Source of the DNA: Schauerella fraxinea | GTDB taxonomy: Bacteria > Pseudomonadota > Gammaproteobacteria > Burkholderiales > Burkholderiaceae_B | Reading direction: 5' to 3' | NCBI GenBank assembly: GCA_030849965.1 | Contig: JAVDKL010000001.1 | Location: 1,842,554 to 1,906,553 of the forward strand | DNA length: 64,000 nt | Shown: in pieces, positions 1 to 8,675 of the stretch | How the letters are laid out: the number at the start of each line of letters is the position of its first letter | Numbering within the stretch: position 1 is the stretch's first letter | Translations under genes and position numbers: made by a program | The notes under the pieces: generated by a model | Database searches by the model: none | The model's input: only the letters and a program-made list of their open reading frames with translations | What the model was told of the DNA's origin: nothing

Positions 1-1168
1 CCGGCACCTTCGCCATCATCTGCAGCTTCACGGCCTCATTGCGTTGCAAGCTGATCACCAGCCGATTAGGACGCAGAATCGCCTGGCTGGAAAAGATCGA
101 ATACGGAACGTCGGCGAAATTGATCACGATCTCGGACACGCGCTGCGGCATGCGCTTGCCCGTGCGAAGGAAGAACGGCACATTGGCCCAACGCCAAGTG
201 TTGACATGCGCGCGCAGCGCCACGAACGTTTCGGTATTGCTATCGGCGGGAATGCCTTTCTCGTCCAGATAACCCGGCACCGCCTCGCCCTGCTCCGAGC
301 CGGCTGCGTACTGGCCACGCACCGTCCAGCGCGAAATATCGGCCAGCGACATCGGACTGAGCGATCGCAGCACCTTGATTTTTTCGTCGCGCACGGCGTC
401 GGAATCGAGCTGAGCCGGCGGCTCCATGGCCACGATGCAAAGCAATTGCAGCAGGTGGTTCTGCACCATGTCGCGCAACGCGCCGGCACGGTCGTAAAAC
501 CCGCCGCGCGTGCCGACACCCACCGTTTCGGACACGGTGATCTGCACGTTGCGGATCGTAGGTGCACGCCAGAGCGGTTCGAAGATGGAGTTACCGAAGC
601 GCAATGCCATCAGATTCTGGACCGTTTCCTTGCCCAGGTAGTGATCAATGCGATAGATACGCGACTCGTCGAAATAGCGGTCGGCGGCAGCATTGATCTC
701 GCGCGCCGAGGCGATATCTTTACCCAGCGGTTTTTCGAGCAACAGACGGCTATCCTTAAGGATCAGCTCGGCAGCGGCCAGGTTATCGCAGATGGGAATG
801 AAGAGATCGGAGGATGTGGCCAGGAAAAAGATCCGCAGCGTGTCTGGTGCAAGCCAGGCGCCCAGCGTGGCGTAATCCTCGGGCTTGGTCGCGTCCACGC
901 GAATGAAATGCAGGCGTTGCAGGAAGGCCTTCCACACCGCCTCGTCATAGGTGCTGTCGTCCACGAACGGCCGGGCTTGCGATTCCACGAAGGCCTGAAA
1001 CGCCGCATCGTCGAAATCGTTGCGGCCCACACAGGCGATACGGCCATGCGCGGGCAGATTCTCGTCGCGATGACAGATGTAGAGGGCTGGCAGCAGTTTG
1101 CGCATCGACAAATCGCCGTTGCCGCCGAATATGACCAGATCGAGCCGGTCGGGGCATCCTTCAAGCAT
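1..1168 (-). CDS. zwf: Glucose-6-phosphate 1-dehydrogenase, 3' end outside window
   Basis: Oxidises glucose-6-phosphate to 6-phosphogluconolactone with NAD(P)+, the first step of the cytosolic pentose phosphate and Entner-Doudoroff routes. The N-terminus has the Rossmann nucleotide-binding motif FGGNGDLSMRKLLPAL, and the substrate-binding signature RIDHYLGKE lies near base 650. Other family blocks (FLATSSDLF, LLLEKPLGKD, RWANVPFFLRTGK) are in order. The ATG at 1166-1168 gives an N-terminus that starts just before the nucleotide-binding fold. About 389 residues are visible of the usual 480-490, so roughly the last 100 lie outside the window. No frameshift is seen. It is separated from the next gene by about 180 bp and is probably its own transcription unit or the head of an operon running out of the window. 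Family assignment is certain; cofactor preference cannot be judged. Confidence 0.95.
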   Translation of the reverse strand, partial: MLEGCPDRLDLVIFGGNGDLSMRKLLPALYICHRDENLPAHGRIACVGRNDFDDAAFQAFVESQARPFVDDSTYDEAVWKAFLQRLHFIRVDATKPEDYATLGAWLAPDTLRIFFLATSSDLFIPICDNLAAAELILKDSRLLLEKPLGKDIASAREINAAADRYFDESRIYRIDHYLGKETVQNLMALRFGNSIFEPLWRAPTIRNVQITVSETVGVGTRGGFYDRAGALRDMVQNHLLQLLCIVAMEPPAQLDSDAVRDEKIKVLRSLSPMSLADISRWTVRGQYAAGSEQGEAVPGYLDEKGIPADSNTETFVALRAHVNTWRWANVPFFLRTGKRMPQRVSEIVINFADVPYSIFSSQAILRPNRLVISLQRNEAVKLQMMAKVP

Positions 1169-1349
1169 TGTTTCGCCTTTCCGTTGTGACAGGGAGAGCA
1201 TACGCCTCATCGCCGCCGCCAAATCGAGGGTTTGCGACGGTTCACGTGCGCCGCACACCCGATGACTTAGCTTCTACGACCCCTCAAGTATAGAAAGGGT
1301 TCACGCAATCATCGATGACAGAACGGAAAAAATCGGACAAGCGGAAGGA

Positions 1350-2294
1350 TCAGCCCACGGCCGCCGCTTGCTCCTCCAGGCCATAGCGCCGCAACCGCGG
1401 ACCCGACCGGAGCACCTGCCCGGGCAATGGCCGCGCCAGCACCGTTTCCAAACGGGCGGCAACGCCCAGCAGGGCATCCAGATTCACGCCGGTATCGATA
1501 CCCAAGGCGTGCAACAGGTGAACCGTATCCTCAGTGCAGATATTGCCCGTCGCACCCGGTGCAAACGGACAGCCGCCGATACCACCCAGCGAGGATTCGA
1601 ATGCGTCGATGCCGAGTTGCAAGCCTTCCATCACGTTGACCAGGCCCAGACCGCGCGTATTGTGAAAATGCAGGGTAAGCGGCATATCGGGAAGTTCGGC
1701 ACGCAGCGCCTCGACCGTGCGGCGCACGACGGGCGGGGTGGCCATTCCCGTGGTATCGCCCAGCGTGATGCCGTCAAAGCCCAACGATGCAAACCGGTGC
1801 GCAATCTCAAGCACGCGTTCGACCGGGACGTCCCCTTCGAAGGGACACCCAAAAGCGACGGCAATCGCGCCTTGCACTTGTACGCCCGAACCGCGGGTCG
1901 CAGCCGCAGCGTCACGCATATCGCCAAGCGACCGTTCGATGCTGCGATTGAGGTTTTTCTGATTGTGGCTCTCGGACGCGGACAGGAACACCACCACCCC
2001 GTCGGCTCGCGCCGCCAGCGCCCGCTCGATCCCTTTGACGTTGGGCGCCAACACCGACAGCGTCACTTCGGCGCGACGATCTACGCCCGCGAGTACCTCG
2101 GCGGCATCGCGCAGTTGCGGTACGGCTTTGGGCGAGACGAAAGACGTCACTTCAAGATGCGTCAGCCCCGTGGCGATCAAGTCGTTGATCATGGCGATTT
2201 TGGTCTCGGTGGGCACGAAGGCGTGCTCCATCTGGAGGCCGTCGCGCATGCCGACTTCGGTCAACACGACGTGGCGAGGATAGGCTATGGACAT
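1350..2294 (-). CDS. mvaB: Hydroxymethylglutaryl-CoA lyase family protein (HMGL-like TIM barrel)
   Basis: Predicted to cleave 3-hydroxy-3-methylglutaryl-CoA, or a close relative, to acetyl-CoA plus a keto acid. The N-terminus contains EVGMRDGLQMEHAF, which matches the catalytic R-D-G-x-Q signature of the family. The metal-binding HFHNTRGLGL and the C-terminal GGIGGCPFAPGATGN loop carrying the active-site cysteine are present. The 314-residue length is normal. The ATG at 2292-2294 was chosen because the open frame further upstream runs into the divergent CoA-transferase promoter and lacks family similarity. It diverges from a class III CoA transferase across about 230 bp, and the two could share regulation by the nearby LysR protein. 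Substrate could also be citramalyl-CoA or another branched hydroxyacyl-CoA; sequence alone does not decide. Confidence 0.88.
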   Translation of the reverse strand: MSIAYPRHVVLTEVGMRDGLQMEHAFVPTETKIAMINDLIATGLTHLEVTSFVSPKAVPQLRDAAEVLAGVDRRAEVTLSVLAPNVKGIERALAARADGVVVFLSASESHNQKNLNRSIERSLGDMRDAAAATRGSGVQVQGAIAVAFGCPFEGDVPVERVLEIAHRFASLGFDGITLGDTTGMATPPVVRRTVEALRAELPDMPLTLHFHNTRGLGLVNVMEGLQLGIDAFESSLGGIGGCPFAPGATGNICTEDTVHLLHALGIDTGVNLDALLGVAARLETVLARPLPGQVLRSGPRLRRYGLEEQAAAVG

Positions 2295-2523
2295 GATCAA
2301 CTCTCGAATGTATCGACGTCTCAGCATACGAACGATCGCCGCTCCGATCCAGTGCCGTTTTACGACGGTGCCATCGCGCCCCGCGACGCAAGGGCGTAGA
2401 AATACGACGAGACAGCGCCGGGTGCGACATGCCACCATGCCGCCATCGCGGTCGAGATTCGGCTGCCGGCCACACACAGCGCCAGCGCCAGACGTTTCTC
2501 CCGCCCCGCACTCAAGGACAGGC

Positions 2524-3684
2524 ATGCAACTCACAGGCATTCGCGTCGTCGATCTGACGCGCATCATTTCGGGACCCTTCTGCTCGATGCTGTTGGCGGA
2601 CATGGGCGCCGACGTCATCAAGGTCGAACCGCCCGAGGGCGACCCCGTACGCCAGCAGGGTGTCATCCTGGAGGGCATGAGCTGGTACTTCGCTGCGTGC
2701 AACCGCAACAAGCGCTCGGTAAAGCTCGACCTGCGCAGCACGGAAGGCATGGCGGCGCTCAAGCATTTGCTCAAAACCGCCGATGTCGTGATCGATAACT
2801 TCCGGCCCGGCGTGATGGATGCCATGGGCTTGGACTGGGACACGCTGAACGCATTGTCGCCCCGGATCATTCATACGAGCATCAATGGGTTCGGCGAGAC
2901 CGGTCCCTACGCCAAGCGGCCCGCCTTCGATTTCATCGCGCAAGCCATGAGCGGTTTCATGAGCATGAATGGCACGCCCGACACTGGCCCCATGCGCAGC
3001 GGCCTGCCGATCAGCGACACCGTTGCCGGCACGTACGCCGCACTGGGCACCGTGGCTGCCCTCTTTCGCCGCACGCAAACTGGTCAAGGTGAGCGCGTGT
3101 GCGCGTCGCTCGTCGACTCGTTGCTGAGTTACGGCGCCTTTGCCAGTGCCAATTTTCTTGCCACCGGCGAGCAGGCGCCGACCACCGGCAACGACCATCC
3201 GCTCGTGGCGCCGTATGGATTGTTTACCGCCTTCGATGGCGATATTGCCGTCGCCCCCTCCAACGACATGGTGTACGGAAAACTGCTGACGGCACTCGGC
3301 TTGACGCATCTGCACGACGATCCGCGCTTTGCCAATAACGCCGAGCGCGTCAAGCATCGCGCGCAGATCAATGCCGCGATCAACGCCGTCACGCAACACC
3401 ATCCCAAGTCGCACTGGATCGAGGTATTGAATCGTGCGGGCGTGCCGTGCGGTACGGTGATGTCGCTCGCCGAGGTGTACAGCGATCCGCAGATTCAATC
3501 GCAGGAAATGGTGCTCGACGTGCCCCATCCGGGCCACGGCACCGTGCGCATGAACGGCTTCCCCATCAAGTTTTCCCAAGCCCCTTGCGGCATCCGCCAT
3601 CCCGCACCCGACCTGGGCGCCGACACCGCCGACATCTTGCGGGAAACGGGCTACGACGAATCGGCGATCGCGTCAATTCGATAG
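2524..3684 (+). CDS. CaiB/BaiF-type (class III) CoA transferase
   Basis: Family III CoA transferase of 386 residues, a cytosolic enzyme that moves CoA from an acyl-CoA donor such as succinyl-CoA to a carboxylic acid. It begins with the typical LTGIRVVDLTRIISGPFCSM block, followed by LADMGADVIKVEPPEGDP and NRNKRSVKLDLR; the catalytic Asp is expected in the FDFIAQAMSG segment. The ATG at 2524 fits the family N-terminus; the open frame extends further upstream but does not look coding. It is divergent from the HMG-CoA-lyase-like gene, which suggests a two-step pathway: activate a hydroxy-dicarboxylate to its CoA ester, then cleave it. A small exported protein follows after 6 bp. The substrate is unknown. 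Confidence 0.9.
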   Translation: MQLTGIRVVDLTRIISGPFCSMLLADMGADVIKVEPPEGDPVRQQGVILEGMSWYFAACNRNKRSVKLDLRSTEGMAALKHLLKTADVVIDNFRPGVMDAMGLDWDTLNALSPRIIHTSINGFGETGPYAKRPAFDFIAQAMSGFMSMNGTPDTGPMRSGLPISDTVAGTYAALGTVAALFRRTQTGQGERVCASLVDSLLSYGAFASANFLATGEQAPTTGNDHPLVAPYGLFTAFDGDIAVAPSNDMVYGKLLTALGLTHLHDDPRFANNAERVKHRAQINAAINAVTQHHPKSHWIEVLNRAGVPCGTVMSLAEVYSDPQIQSQEMVLDVPHPGHGTVRMNGFPIKFSQAPCGIRHPAPDLGADTADILRETGYDESAIASIR

Positions 3685-3690
3685 AGACAG

Positions 3691-4071
3691 ATGGAAAACC
3701 CTTTCATGACGCCACTTTCCCGACACTGGCGATGTCTGCCGAAGCTCATACTCATCGGCTTCATGCTCTTTGCCGGCAACGCTCCGGCATTGGCACAGCA
3801 GCCCGGCGCATCTCGTGGCGATCATGCCGGCAAACCGGCCTCATCAGCGCTGCCGGCAGATGTGGTGTCGTTTATCGCCGGCCGCGATCAGTGCGATCAT
3901 TTCCGAGGCGAGGATCCCGGTGACGACGAGGCGCGCGCTGAAAGCCTTCAAAGCAAACTGGAGCAAACCTGCAGAGGCACCGACGCCCGACTTGCCACGC
4001 TGCGTCGCCAGTATGCGGACAACGCAACAGTGAAAGCCGCTTTGGCGGGTTACGAGAAAAATGTCGAATAA
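3691..4071 (+). CDS. Small exported protein of unknown function
   Basis: A 126-residue protein that I do not recognise. It has a clear Sec signal peptide with a hydrophobic stretch LILIGFMLFAGNAPALA ending in an AxA-type site. The mature part is acidic and Arg/Asp-rich with two cysteines (CDHF and TCRG), which could form one disulfide, and it looks helical. Start could also be the ATG at 3706, which gives a more compact signal peptide. It lies 6 bp after the CoA transferase on the same strand and so may be cotranscribed. Its content (periplasmic, no catalytic motif) does not suggest an enzymatic role in that pathway. Homologues without function are common in Burkholderiales as far as I recall, but I cannot name a family. 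Confidence 0.6.
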   Translation: MENPFMTPLSRHWRCLPKLILIGFMLFAGNAPALAQQPGASRGDHAGKPASSALPADVVSFIAGRDQCDHFRGEDPGDDEARAESLQSKLEQTCRGTDARLATLRRQYADNATVKAALAGYEKNVE

Positions 4072-4120
4072 CGCATGATCACCCCAAGCCCTATGCACGG
4101 CGCGCGCGATCCGCTGACGC

Positions 4121-5074
4121 TCACGTTGCGGCCGCCGAACTGGACGGCACTGCGCCGATGGCCAACTTGGCGGAGCCATCCAAATCATCTGCAGCCGCCG
4201 CACAAAGATGGTCCAAGAGACGCCGCGCGGCGCTGGTCAGCGCTGCCTTGGATCGCACGCACAGCTTCAATTGCCGGTTGGCCCACGCATCGTTCAGCGC
4301 CATGAAGGACAACCCATCGTCAGCGAACAAGGCGGTCGCATCGCTCGGCATCACGCCGATACCCAGGCCGGCCTTGATCATCGAGATCATGGCGTCGTAT
4401 GACGTGACCTGGAAATGCATGGTGAGCGCGCTGCCCGCGGCTTCGGCGGCGCGCAGCAACTGGTCGTTGCCGGCGCTGCCGGGATGCATGCCCACGTACG
4501 GGAACGGCAGTGTTTGCGCGAACGCGACAGCGTCGGCCCCTGCAAGCGGATGATCGCTACGCGTGACCAGCACCATCCGATCGCGCCGATACGGAAACAC
4601 TTCCAACGCGCCGTCGTCGGCCGCGTCGGTATAGATGCCGATGTCGGCGGCGTTGTCGGCCACCATGCGCGTGACCACATGGCTTACCCGCTCTTCCAGA
4701 TCCAGCTGGATGCGCGGATGGGCTTCGGTAAAGCGTTTCAGATCGGCAGGCAAAAATTGCGTGAGCGAAGAGAGGTTGGCGGCGATGCGCACATGCCCCG
4801 ATGCGCCCAGCGCGAAATGCTGCAGCTCAGTGGAAAGATCGTCTGCATGGTGCAACAGCAGGCGCGCGCCGCGGGCCAGAATTCTGCCGGCGGCCGTGGG
4901 TTCCACCCCCCGTGCGCGACGGGTGAGCAGCGGCGTATCCACAGCGCGTTCGAGCTCGGAGATTCGCTTGCTGAGCGCCGATGCCGCGATGTGCTCGCGC
5001 TCGGCCGCGCCCGCGATCGTGCCTTCTTCCACGACGGCCACGAACAACTGCAGTGAGTAGAGATTAAGCCGCAT
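4121..5074 (-). CDS. LysR-family transcriptional regulator
   Basis: 317-residue LysR regulator. The N-terminal winged helix-turn-helix spans about residues 1-62 (MRLNLYSLQLFVAVVEEGTI, then AAEREHIAASALSKRISELE). The C-terminal periplasmic-binding-like effector domain follows from about residue 90 (SGHVRIAANLSSLTQFLP). It sits between the CoA transferase/HMG-CoA lyase pair and the TctC-like binding protein, so control of uptake and breakdown of an organic acid is a reasonable inference. It does not lie divergently next to one obvious target: its start faces the 3' end of the tctC-like gene. The effector is unknown. Confidence 0.9.
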   Translation of the reverse strand: MRLNLYSLQLFVAVVEEGTIAGAAEREHIAASALSKRISELERAVDTPLLTRRARGVEPTAAGRILARGARLLLHHADDLSTELQHFALGASGHVRIAANLSSLTQFLPADLKRFTEAHPRIQLDLEERVSHVVTRMVADNAADIGIYTDAADDGALEVFPYRRDRMVLVTRSDHPLAGADAVAFAQTLPFPYVGMHPGSAGNDQLLRAAEAAGSALTMHFQVTSYDAMISMIKAGLGIGVMPSDATALFADDGLSFMALNDAWANRQLKLCVRSKAALTSAARRLLDHLCAAAADDLDGSAKLAIGAVPSSSAAAT

Positions 5075-5286
5075 CGCTATTGGCCAGTCGGGTGAGCCGT
5101 ATCGTGGCGCGGATGGCGCTCGGCCGCGTTTGGCACATTCGATCGCCCATCCGCAGCCCAGGACTTGAAACGCGCGATGGGCTCGCGCGGGAGTCGGCCG
5201 TAAAAAAGCATCGCCAATACGTTCACCGGCGCGTCGCAGGACATCGCTTCGATCCTGTTGATGCGCCGGCTACCCATCACTGACGA

Positions 5287-6258
5287 TCAGTCGACCGTCA
5301 CGCCCGATTTGGCCACCACCTCACGCCACTTGGCGTTGTCTTCCTTCAAACGCTTGCCCAGATCTTCGGGCGTACCCGGGCGCGTTTCCACACCTTGGTC
5401 CGCCATCAGCTTTTGCGTGGCCGGCATGGCAAGGATGTCATTGACCTTCTTGTTCAAAATGGCGATCACGTCCTTAGGCGAGTTCTTCGGCACAAACAAG
5501 GCATACCAGACGCTGTAGTCGAAATCCTTGTAGCCGGACTCGGCAATCGTGGGCACATCCGGCAACGTGGCGCTGCGCTTGGCCGAGGTGACGGCGATCG
5601 CGCGCAACTTACCGGCCTGGATCTGCGCCAGCGCCGACGGCACGGACGTCGACAGCAAGGCCACCTGCCCGCCCAACACGTCAGCGACCGCGGGCGCCGA
5701 ACCCTTGTACGGAATGTGGTTGATCTTGATCCCGGCGGCCGTTTGGAAGATCTCCATGACCAGATGCGGCACCGTGCCGGTACCGGCCGAAGCGTAGGTG
5801 ACCGTGCCCGGCGCGGCCTTGGCCGCCTTGATCACATCATCAAGCGTTTTGTAGGGGGAAGCGGCATTGGTGACCAGCACCACGGGCGAATCCGCCACCG
5901 CAGCTACCGGCATCAGGTCGCGCTCGGCGTTGTAGGTCACTTGCTTATAGAGCAGCGGGGCGACCACGAGATTATCGAGCTGGCCCATCACCATTTCGTA
6001 ACCGGTGGCTTCGCCGCGAATGGCTTCGTTGATGCCGATCGTGCCGCCGGCACCCGCCTTGTTCTCGACGACGACAGTCCAGCCTTTGGTGTCGCCCATC
6101 TTGTTGCCCACGGCGCGCGACAGGAAATCGGTGCCGCCGCCCGGGGTGAACGGCACGATCAAACGGATCGGCTTGTTCGGAAAGTCTTGAGCGAATGCTG
6201 CGCCGGGCATGCCTGCCACAGCTGCGATGGCCACAATGGAACACCACTTCTTGATCAT
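5287..6258 (-). CDS. Tripartite tricarboxylate transporter substrate-binding protein (Bug/TctC family)
   Basis: 323-residue periplasmic solute-binding protein of the Bug family, which is hugely expanded in Bordetella and relatives. A Sec signal peptide (MIKKWCSIVAIAAVAGMPGAAFAQ) precedes the family N-terminus FPNKPIRLIVPFTPGGGTD, whose PGG-x-D loop contacts ligand carboxylates. The conserved middle GTVTYASAGTGTVPHL and HIPYKGSAPAVADVLGGQV are intact. No TctA or TctB membrane subunits are nearby, so it is an orphan that must use membrane parts encoded elsewhere or act as a sensor. Its position beside the LysR gene and the acyl-CoA genes suggests the ligand is an organic acid used by them. Promoter DNA is shared with the divergent SpmAB gene. 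Confidence 0.92.
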   Translation of the reverse strand: MIKKWCSIVAIAAVAGMPGAAFAQDFPNKPIRLIVPFTPGGGTDFLSRAVGNKMGDTKGWTVVVENKAGAGGTIGINEAIRGEATGYEMVMGQLDNLVVAPLLYKQVTYNAERDLMPVAAVADSPVVLVTNAASPYKTLDDVIKAAKAAPGTVTYASAGTGTVPHLVMEIFQTAAGIKINHIPYKGSAPAVADVLGGQVALLSTSVPSALAQIQAGKLRAIAVTSAKRSATLPDVPTIAESGYKDFDYSVWYALFVPKNSPKDVIAILNKKVNDILAMPATQKLMADQGVETRPGTPEDLGKRLKEDNAKWREVVAKSGVTVD

Positions 6259-6393
6259 TTGTTGTCTCCTGGTTTGAACCGGCTCTGGGCCGACCGTTTA
6301 TTTTTACGGGTTGCCCTATCGTAGCCGATCCGTAGGCGTTTTCTGACACAATGACGCAGCTTCCACGCGCCTTTATTGCCCCTCCGCCTTTCG

Positions 6394-7623
6394 ATGCTCA
6401 ATATTCTCTGGCTCGCTTTTTTCCTGATCGCTGCCGTCTCGGCTCTGGGCCGTTGGTTGATCCTGGGCGACGCCAACGTTTTTGCCGGAATGGTCACGAG
6501 CCTTTTCGATATGGCTCGGCTGTCGGTGGAAGTGATGGTGCTGATGTTCGGCACGCTCACGTTGTGGCTGGGCTTCTTGCGGATTGCCGAAGCTGCCGGT
6601 CTGGTGGAATGGCTGGCACGATTTCTGGGCCCCCTCTTCGCCCGGCTCATGCCCGGCGTGCCACGCAACCATCCGGCCATCGGGCTGATCACGCTGAACT
6701 TCGCGGCCAACGGCCTGGGCCTGGACAACGCCGCCACGCCGATTGGTCTGCGCGCCATGCGCGAACTGCAGAAACTCAACCCCACGCCCGATACTGCGAC
6801 CAATGCGCAGATCCTGTTTCTGGTACTCAACACGTCATCGTTGACGCTGCTGCCGGTCACCTTGTTCATGTATCGCGCGCAGCAAGGCGCCGCCGATCCG
6901 GCAATGATTTTTCTGCCCATTCTGCTCGCCACCTCGGCCTCCACGCTCGCTGCCCTGTTGGCGGTTGCGTACTGCCAGCGCCTGCGCCTGCAGGATCCCG
7001 TGGTGCTCGCGTGGTTGGGCGGCGGCGCGCTTATCGTCGGCGGGTTCATGGCGTTGCTGGCCGGTTTGTCGGCCACCGCCATCACCGCCCTATCGTCGCT
7101 TCTGGGCAACCTCACCCTCTTCGGGATCATCATTGCGTTCCTGACGGTGGGCGCGTGGCGCCGCGTCAAGGTTTACGAGCAATTCGTCGAAGGGGCCAAG
7201 GAAGGTTTCGACATTGCAAAAAGCCTCTTGCCGTATCTGGTGGCGATGCTGTGCGCGGTGGGTGTGCTGCGCGAATCGGGCGCGTTGGACCTGTTTCTGG
7301 ACGGCATCCGGTGGTCGGTCACACAGTTGGGGTGGGACACCCGCTTTGTGGATGCGCTGCCCACGGCGCTGATGAGACCCTTCTCCGGTAGCGCGTCGCG
7401 CGCGATGATGCTTGAGGCGATGTCGCACTTCGGGGTGGACAGCTTTCCGGCCCTGCTCTCCGCCATCCTGCAAGGCAGCACCGAAACCACCTTCTATGTG
7501 GTGGCCGTGTATTTCGGTGCGGTTGGGATATCACGTGTGCGCCACGCGGTCGGTTGCGCATTGCTCTCCGATCTGGCCGGGATGCTCGCTTCGATCGGCG
7601 TGTGCTACTGGTTTTTTGGCTAG
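6394..7623 (+). CDS. Fused SpmA/SpmB-type nucleoside-recognition (Gate) membrane protein
   Basis: A 409-residue polytopic inner-membrane protein that joins a SpmA-like half to a SpmB-like half. The SpmA half carries LNFAANGLGLDNAATPIGL and NTSSLTLLPVTLFMYR, the SpmB half LLPYLVAMLCAVGVLRESG and AILQGSTETTFYVVAVYFGA. These are the conserved Gate-domain signatures. In sporulating Firmicutes the two proteins are separate and needed for spore core dehydration; in non-sporulating proteobacteria the fused form has no settled role, and transport is only inferred. I chose the ATG at 6394 over a TTG 18 bases upstream because the hydrophobic N-terminus LNILWLAFFLIAAV begins there. It is monocistronic and divergent from the TctC gene. 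Confidence 0.88.
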   Translation: MLNILWLAFFLIAAVSALGRWLILGDANVFAGMVTSLFDMARLSVEVMVLMFGTLTLWLGFLRIAEAAGLVEWLARFLGPLFARLMPGVPRNHPAIGLITLNFAANGLGLDNAATPIGLRAMRELQKLNPTPDTATNAQILFLVLNTSSLTLLPVTLFMYRAQQGAADPAMIFLPILLATSASTLAALLAVAYCQRLRLQDPVVLAWLGGGALIVGGFMALLAGLSATAITALSSLLGNLTLFGIIIAFLTVGAWRRVKVYEQFVEGAKEGFDIAKSLLPYLVAMLCAVGVLRESGALDLFLDGIRWSVTQLGWDTRFVDALPTALMRPFSGSASRAMMLEAMSHFGVDSFPALLSAILQGSTETTFYVVAVYFGAVGISRVRHAVGCALLSDLAGMLASIGVCYWFFG

Positions 7624-7713
7624 GCCGATTTACGGTAAGCGCGCGGCACGATCACCTTCGCTTGGCAGACGCTTGGCAACGCCAAGAGAGACGGCAGCCG
7701 CTGAGAATCAGCG

Positions 7714-7830
7714 GTCAACCGTCATAAGCTGTCAACCGCCATGAGCCGTTAACTGCCAATAGCCGTTAATGTCATGAGCCGATGAATGCCACGAGCCGTA
7801 AATGTCATGGGACGCTAAACGCCATGTCCC
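7714..7830. repeat. Degenerate tandem repeat, period about 17 bp
   Basis: The gap between the SpmAB and rsmA stop codons holds about seven imperfect copies of a unit near AACNGCCATGAGCCGTT, for example at 7735-7751, 7752-7768, 7769-7785 and 7786-7800. Copies vary from 15 to 20 bases and drift in sequence. It ends a few bases before the rsmA stop codon, so it would lie in both 3' untranslated regions. No T-run follows, so it is not an ordinary terminator. Function unknown. Confidence 0.6.
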
Positions 7831-7831
7831 C

Positions 7832-8656
7832 TCAAACCGTGGGATCGAGTTCCGCGCTGTGCGGACGATCGCGTCCAACCAACCCGTGATCGAGCAACAC
7901 GTCAGCCAGGGCGACAAACTTGTCGACGCCCACTTCTTCGGCACGTGCAGTAGGCGGAATGCCGAGGGCTTCCCAGGGAATATGCGGCACCCAGTCGCCC
8001 AAGGCGCGGCGCAACATCTTGCGTCGTTGTGAGAACGCGCGTGCGACCACCTGTTCGAGCGCCGCAGCGTCCTTGGCTTTCACCCGATCTTCGGGCAGCG
8101 GCACCATGCGCACCACGGCCGACACCACGCGCGGCGGCGGATCGAAGGCCTCGGGCGGCACATCGAAAAGTTTTTCCATGCGGTAGCGTGACTGCAGCAT
8201 CACCGACAGGCGACCGTAATCCGACGCACCAGGTGCTGCCACCATGCGATCGATCACCTCACGTTGCAGCATGAAATGCTGGTCGCGGATGCGATCGGCC
8301 ACCGTCATCAAGTGAAACAGGATGGGGCTGGAGATGTTGTACGGCAAATTGCCGACCACACGCAGCCGATCGCCGAACTGACCGAAATCGACCGTCAGGG
8401 CATCGGCCTCGATCACCTCGAGCCGGTTGGGCGGATATTGATTGCGCAGCTTGGCCGCAAGATCGCGGTCGATCTCGACGGCGAGCAGATGATCGACCCG
8501 CTGCAGGAGTGGACGCGTCAGCGCGGATAACCCCGGGCCGATCTCGATGATACGGTCATCGCGCGCAGGCGCGACGGCACGGACGATGCCGTCGGTGATG
8601 CTTTCGTCGACCAGAAAATGCTGGCCGAAGCGCTTGCGCGCGATATGTTGAGCCAT
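7832..8656 (-). CDS. rsmA: 16S rRNA (adenine1518-N6/adenine1519-N6)-dimethyltransferase RsmA (KsgA)
   Basis: Dimethylates two adjacent adenines near the 3' end of 16S rRNA during late 30S assembly, using S-adenosylmethionine. The N-terminus [15 protein letters not shown], the SAM site [15 protein letters not shown], and the catalytic [14 protein letters not shown] (NLPY motif) are all present, as is the C-terminal [12 protein letters not shown]. The 274-residue length is standard. The ATG at 8654-8656 was chosen because the family N-terminus starts there; 26 codons of open frame upstream overlap the surA end. It follows surA with only 19 bp between, on the same strand, so it is the third gene of lptD-surA-rsmA. 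pdxA, which sits between surA and rsmA in E. coli, is absent here. Confidence 0.96.
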   Translation of the reverse strand: MAQHIARKRFGQHFLVDESITDGIVRAVAPARDDRIIEIGPGLSALTRPLLQRVDHLLAVEIDRDLAAKLRNQYPPNRLEVIEADALTVDFGQFGDRLRVVGNLPYNISSPILFHLMTVADRIRDQHFMLQREVIDRMVAAPGASDYGRLSVMLQSRYRMEKLFDVPPEAFDPPPRVVSAVVRMVPLPEDRVKAKDAAALEQVVARAFSQRRKMLRRALGDWVPHIPWEALGIPPTARAEEVGVDKFVALADVLLDHGLVGRDRPHSAELDPTV

Positions 8657-8675
8657 AAAACCAGGTAGTCGTCGA

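Noticed and set aside
44-1189. A 381-codon plus-strand frame opposite zwf
   Set aside because: The minus strand encodes clear Zwf motifs; the plus frame is the antisense shadow common in GC-rich genes.
5077-5283. Open frames of 67 codons on both strands between the lysR start and the tctC stop
   Set aside because: The two frames overlap each other fully, no ribosome site or recognisable protein is seen, and neither shows coding-like composition. Treated as intergenic DNA.
7732-7944. A 70-codon minus-strand frame across the tandem repeats and the rsmA end
   Set aside because: It overlaps the rsmA coding sequence out of frame and its repeated peptide (HDIYGSW, HDINGYW) is only the DNA repeat translated.
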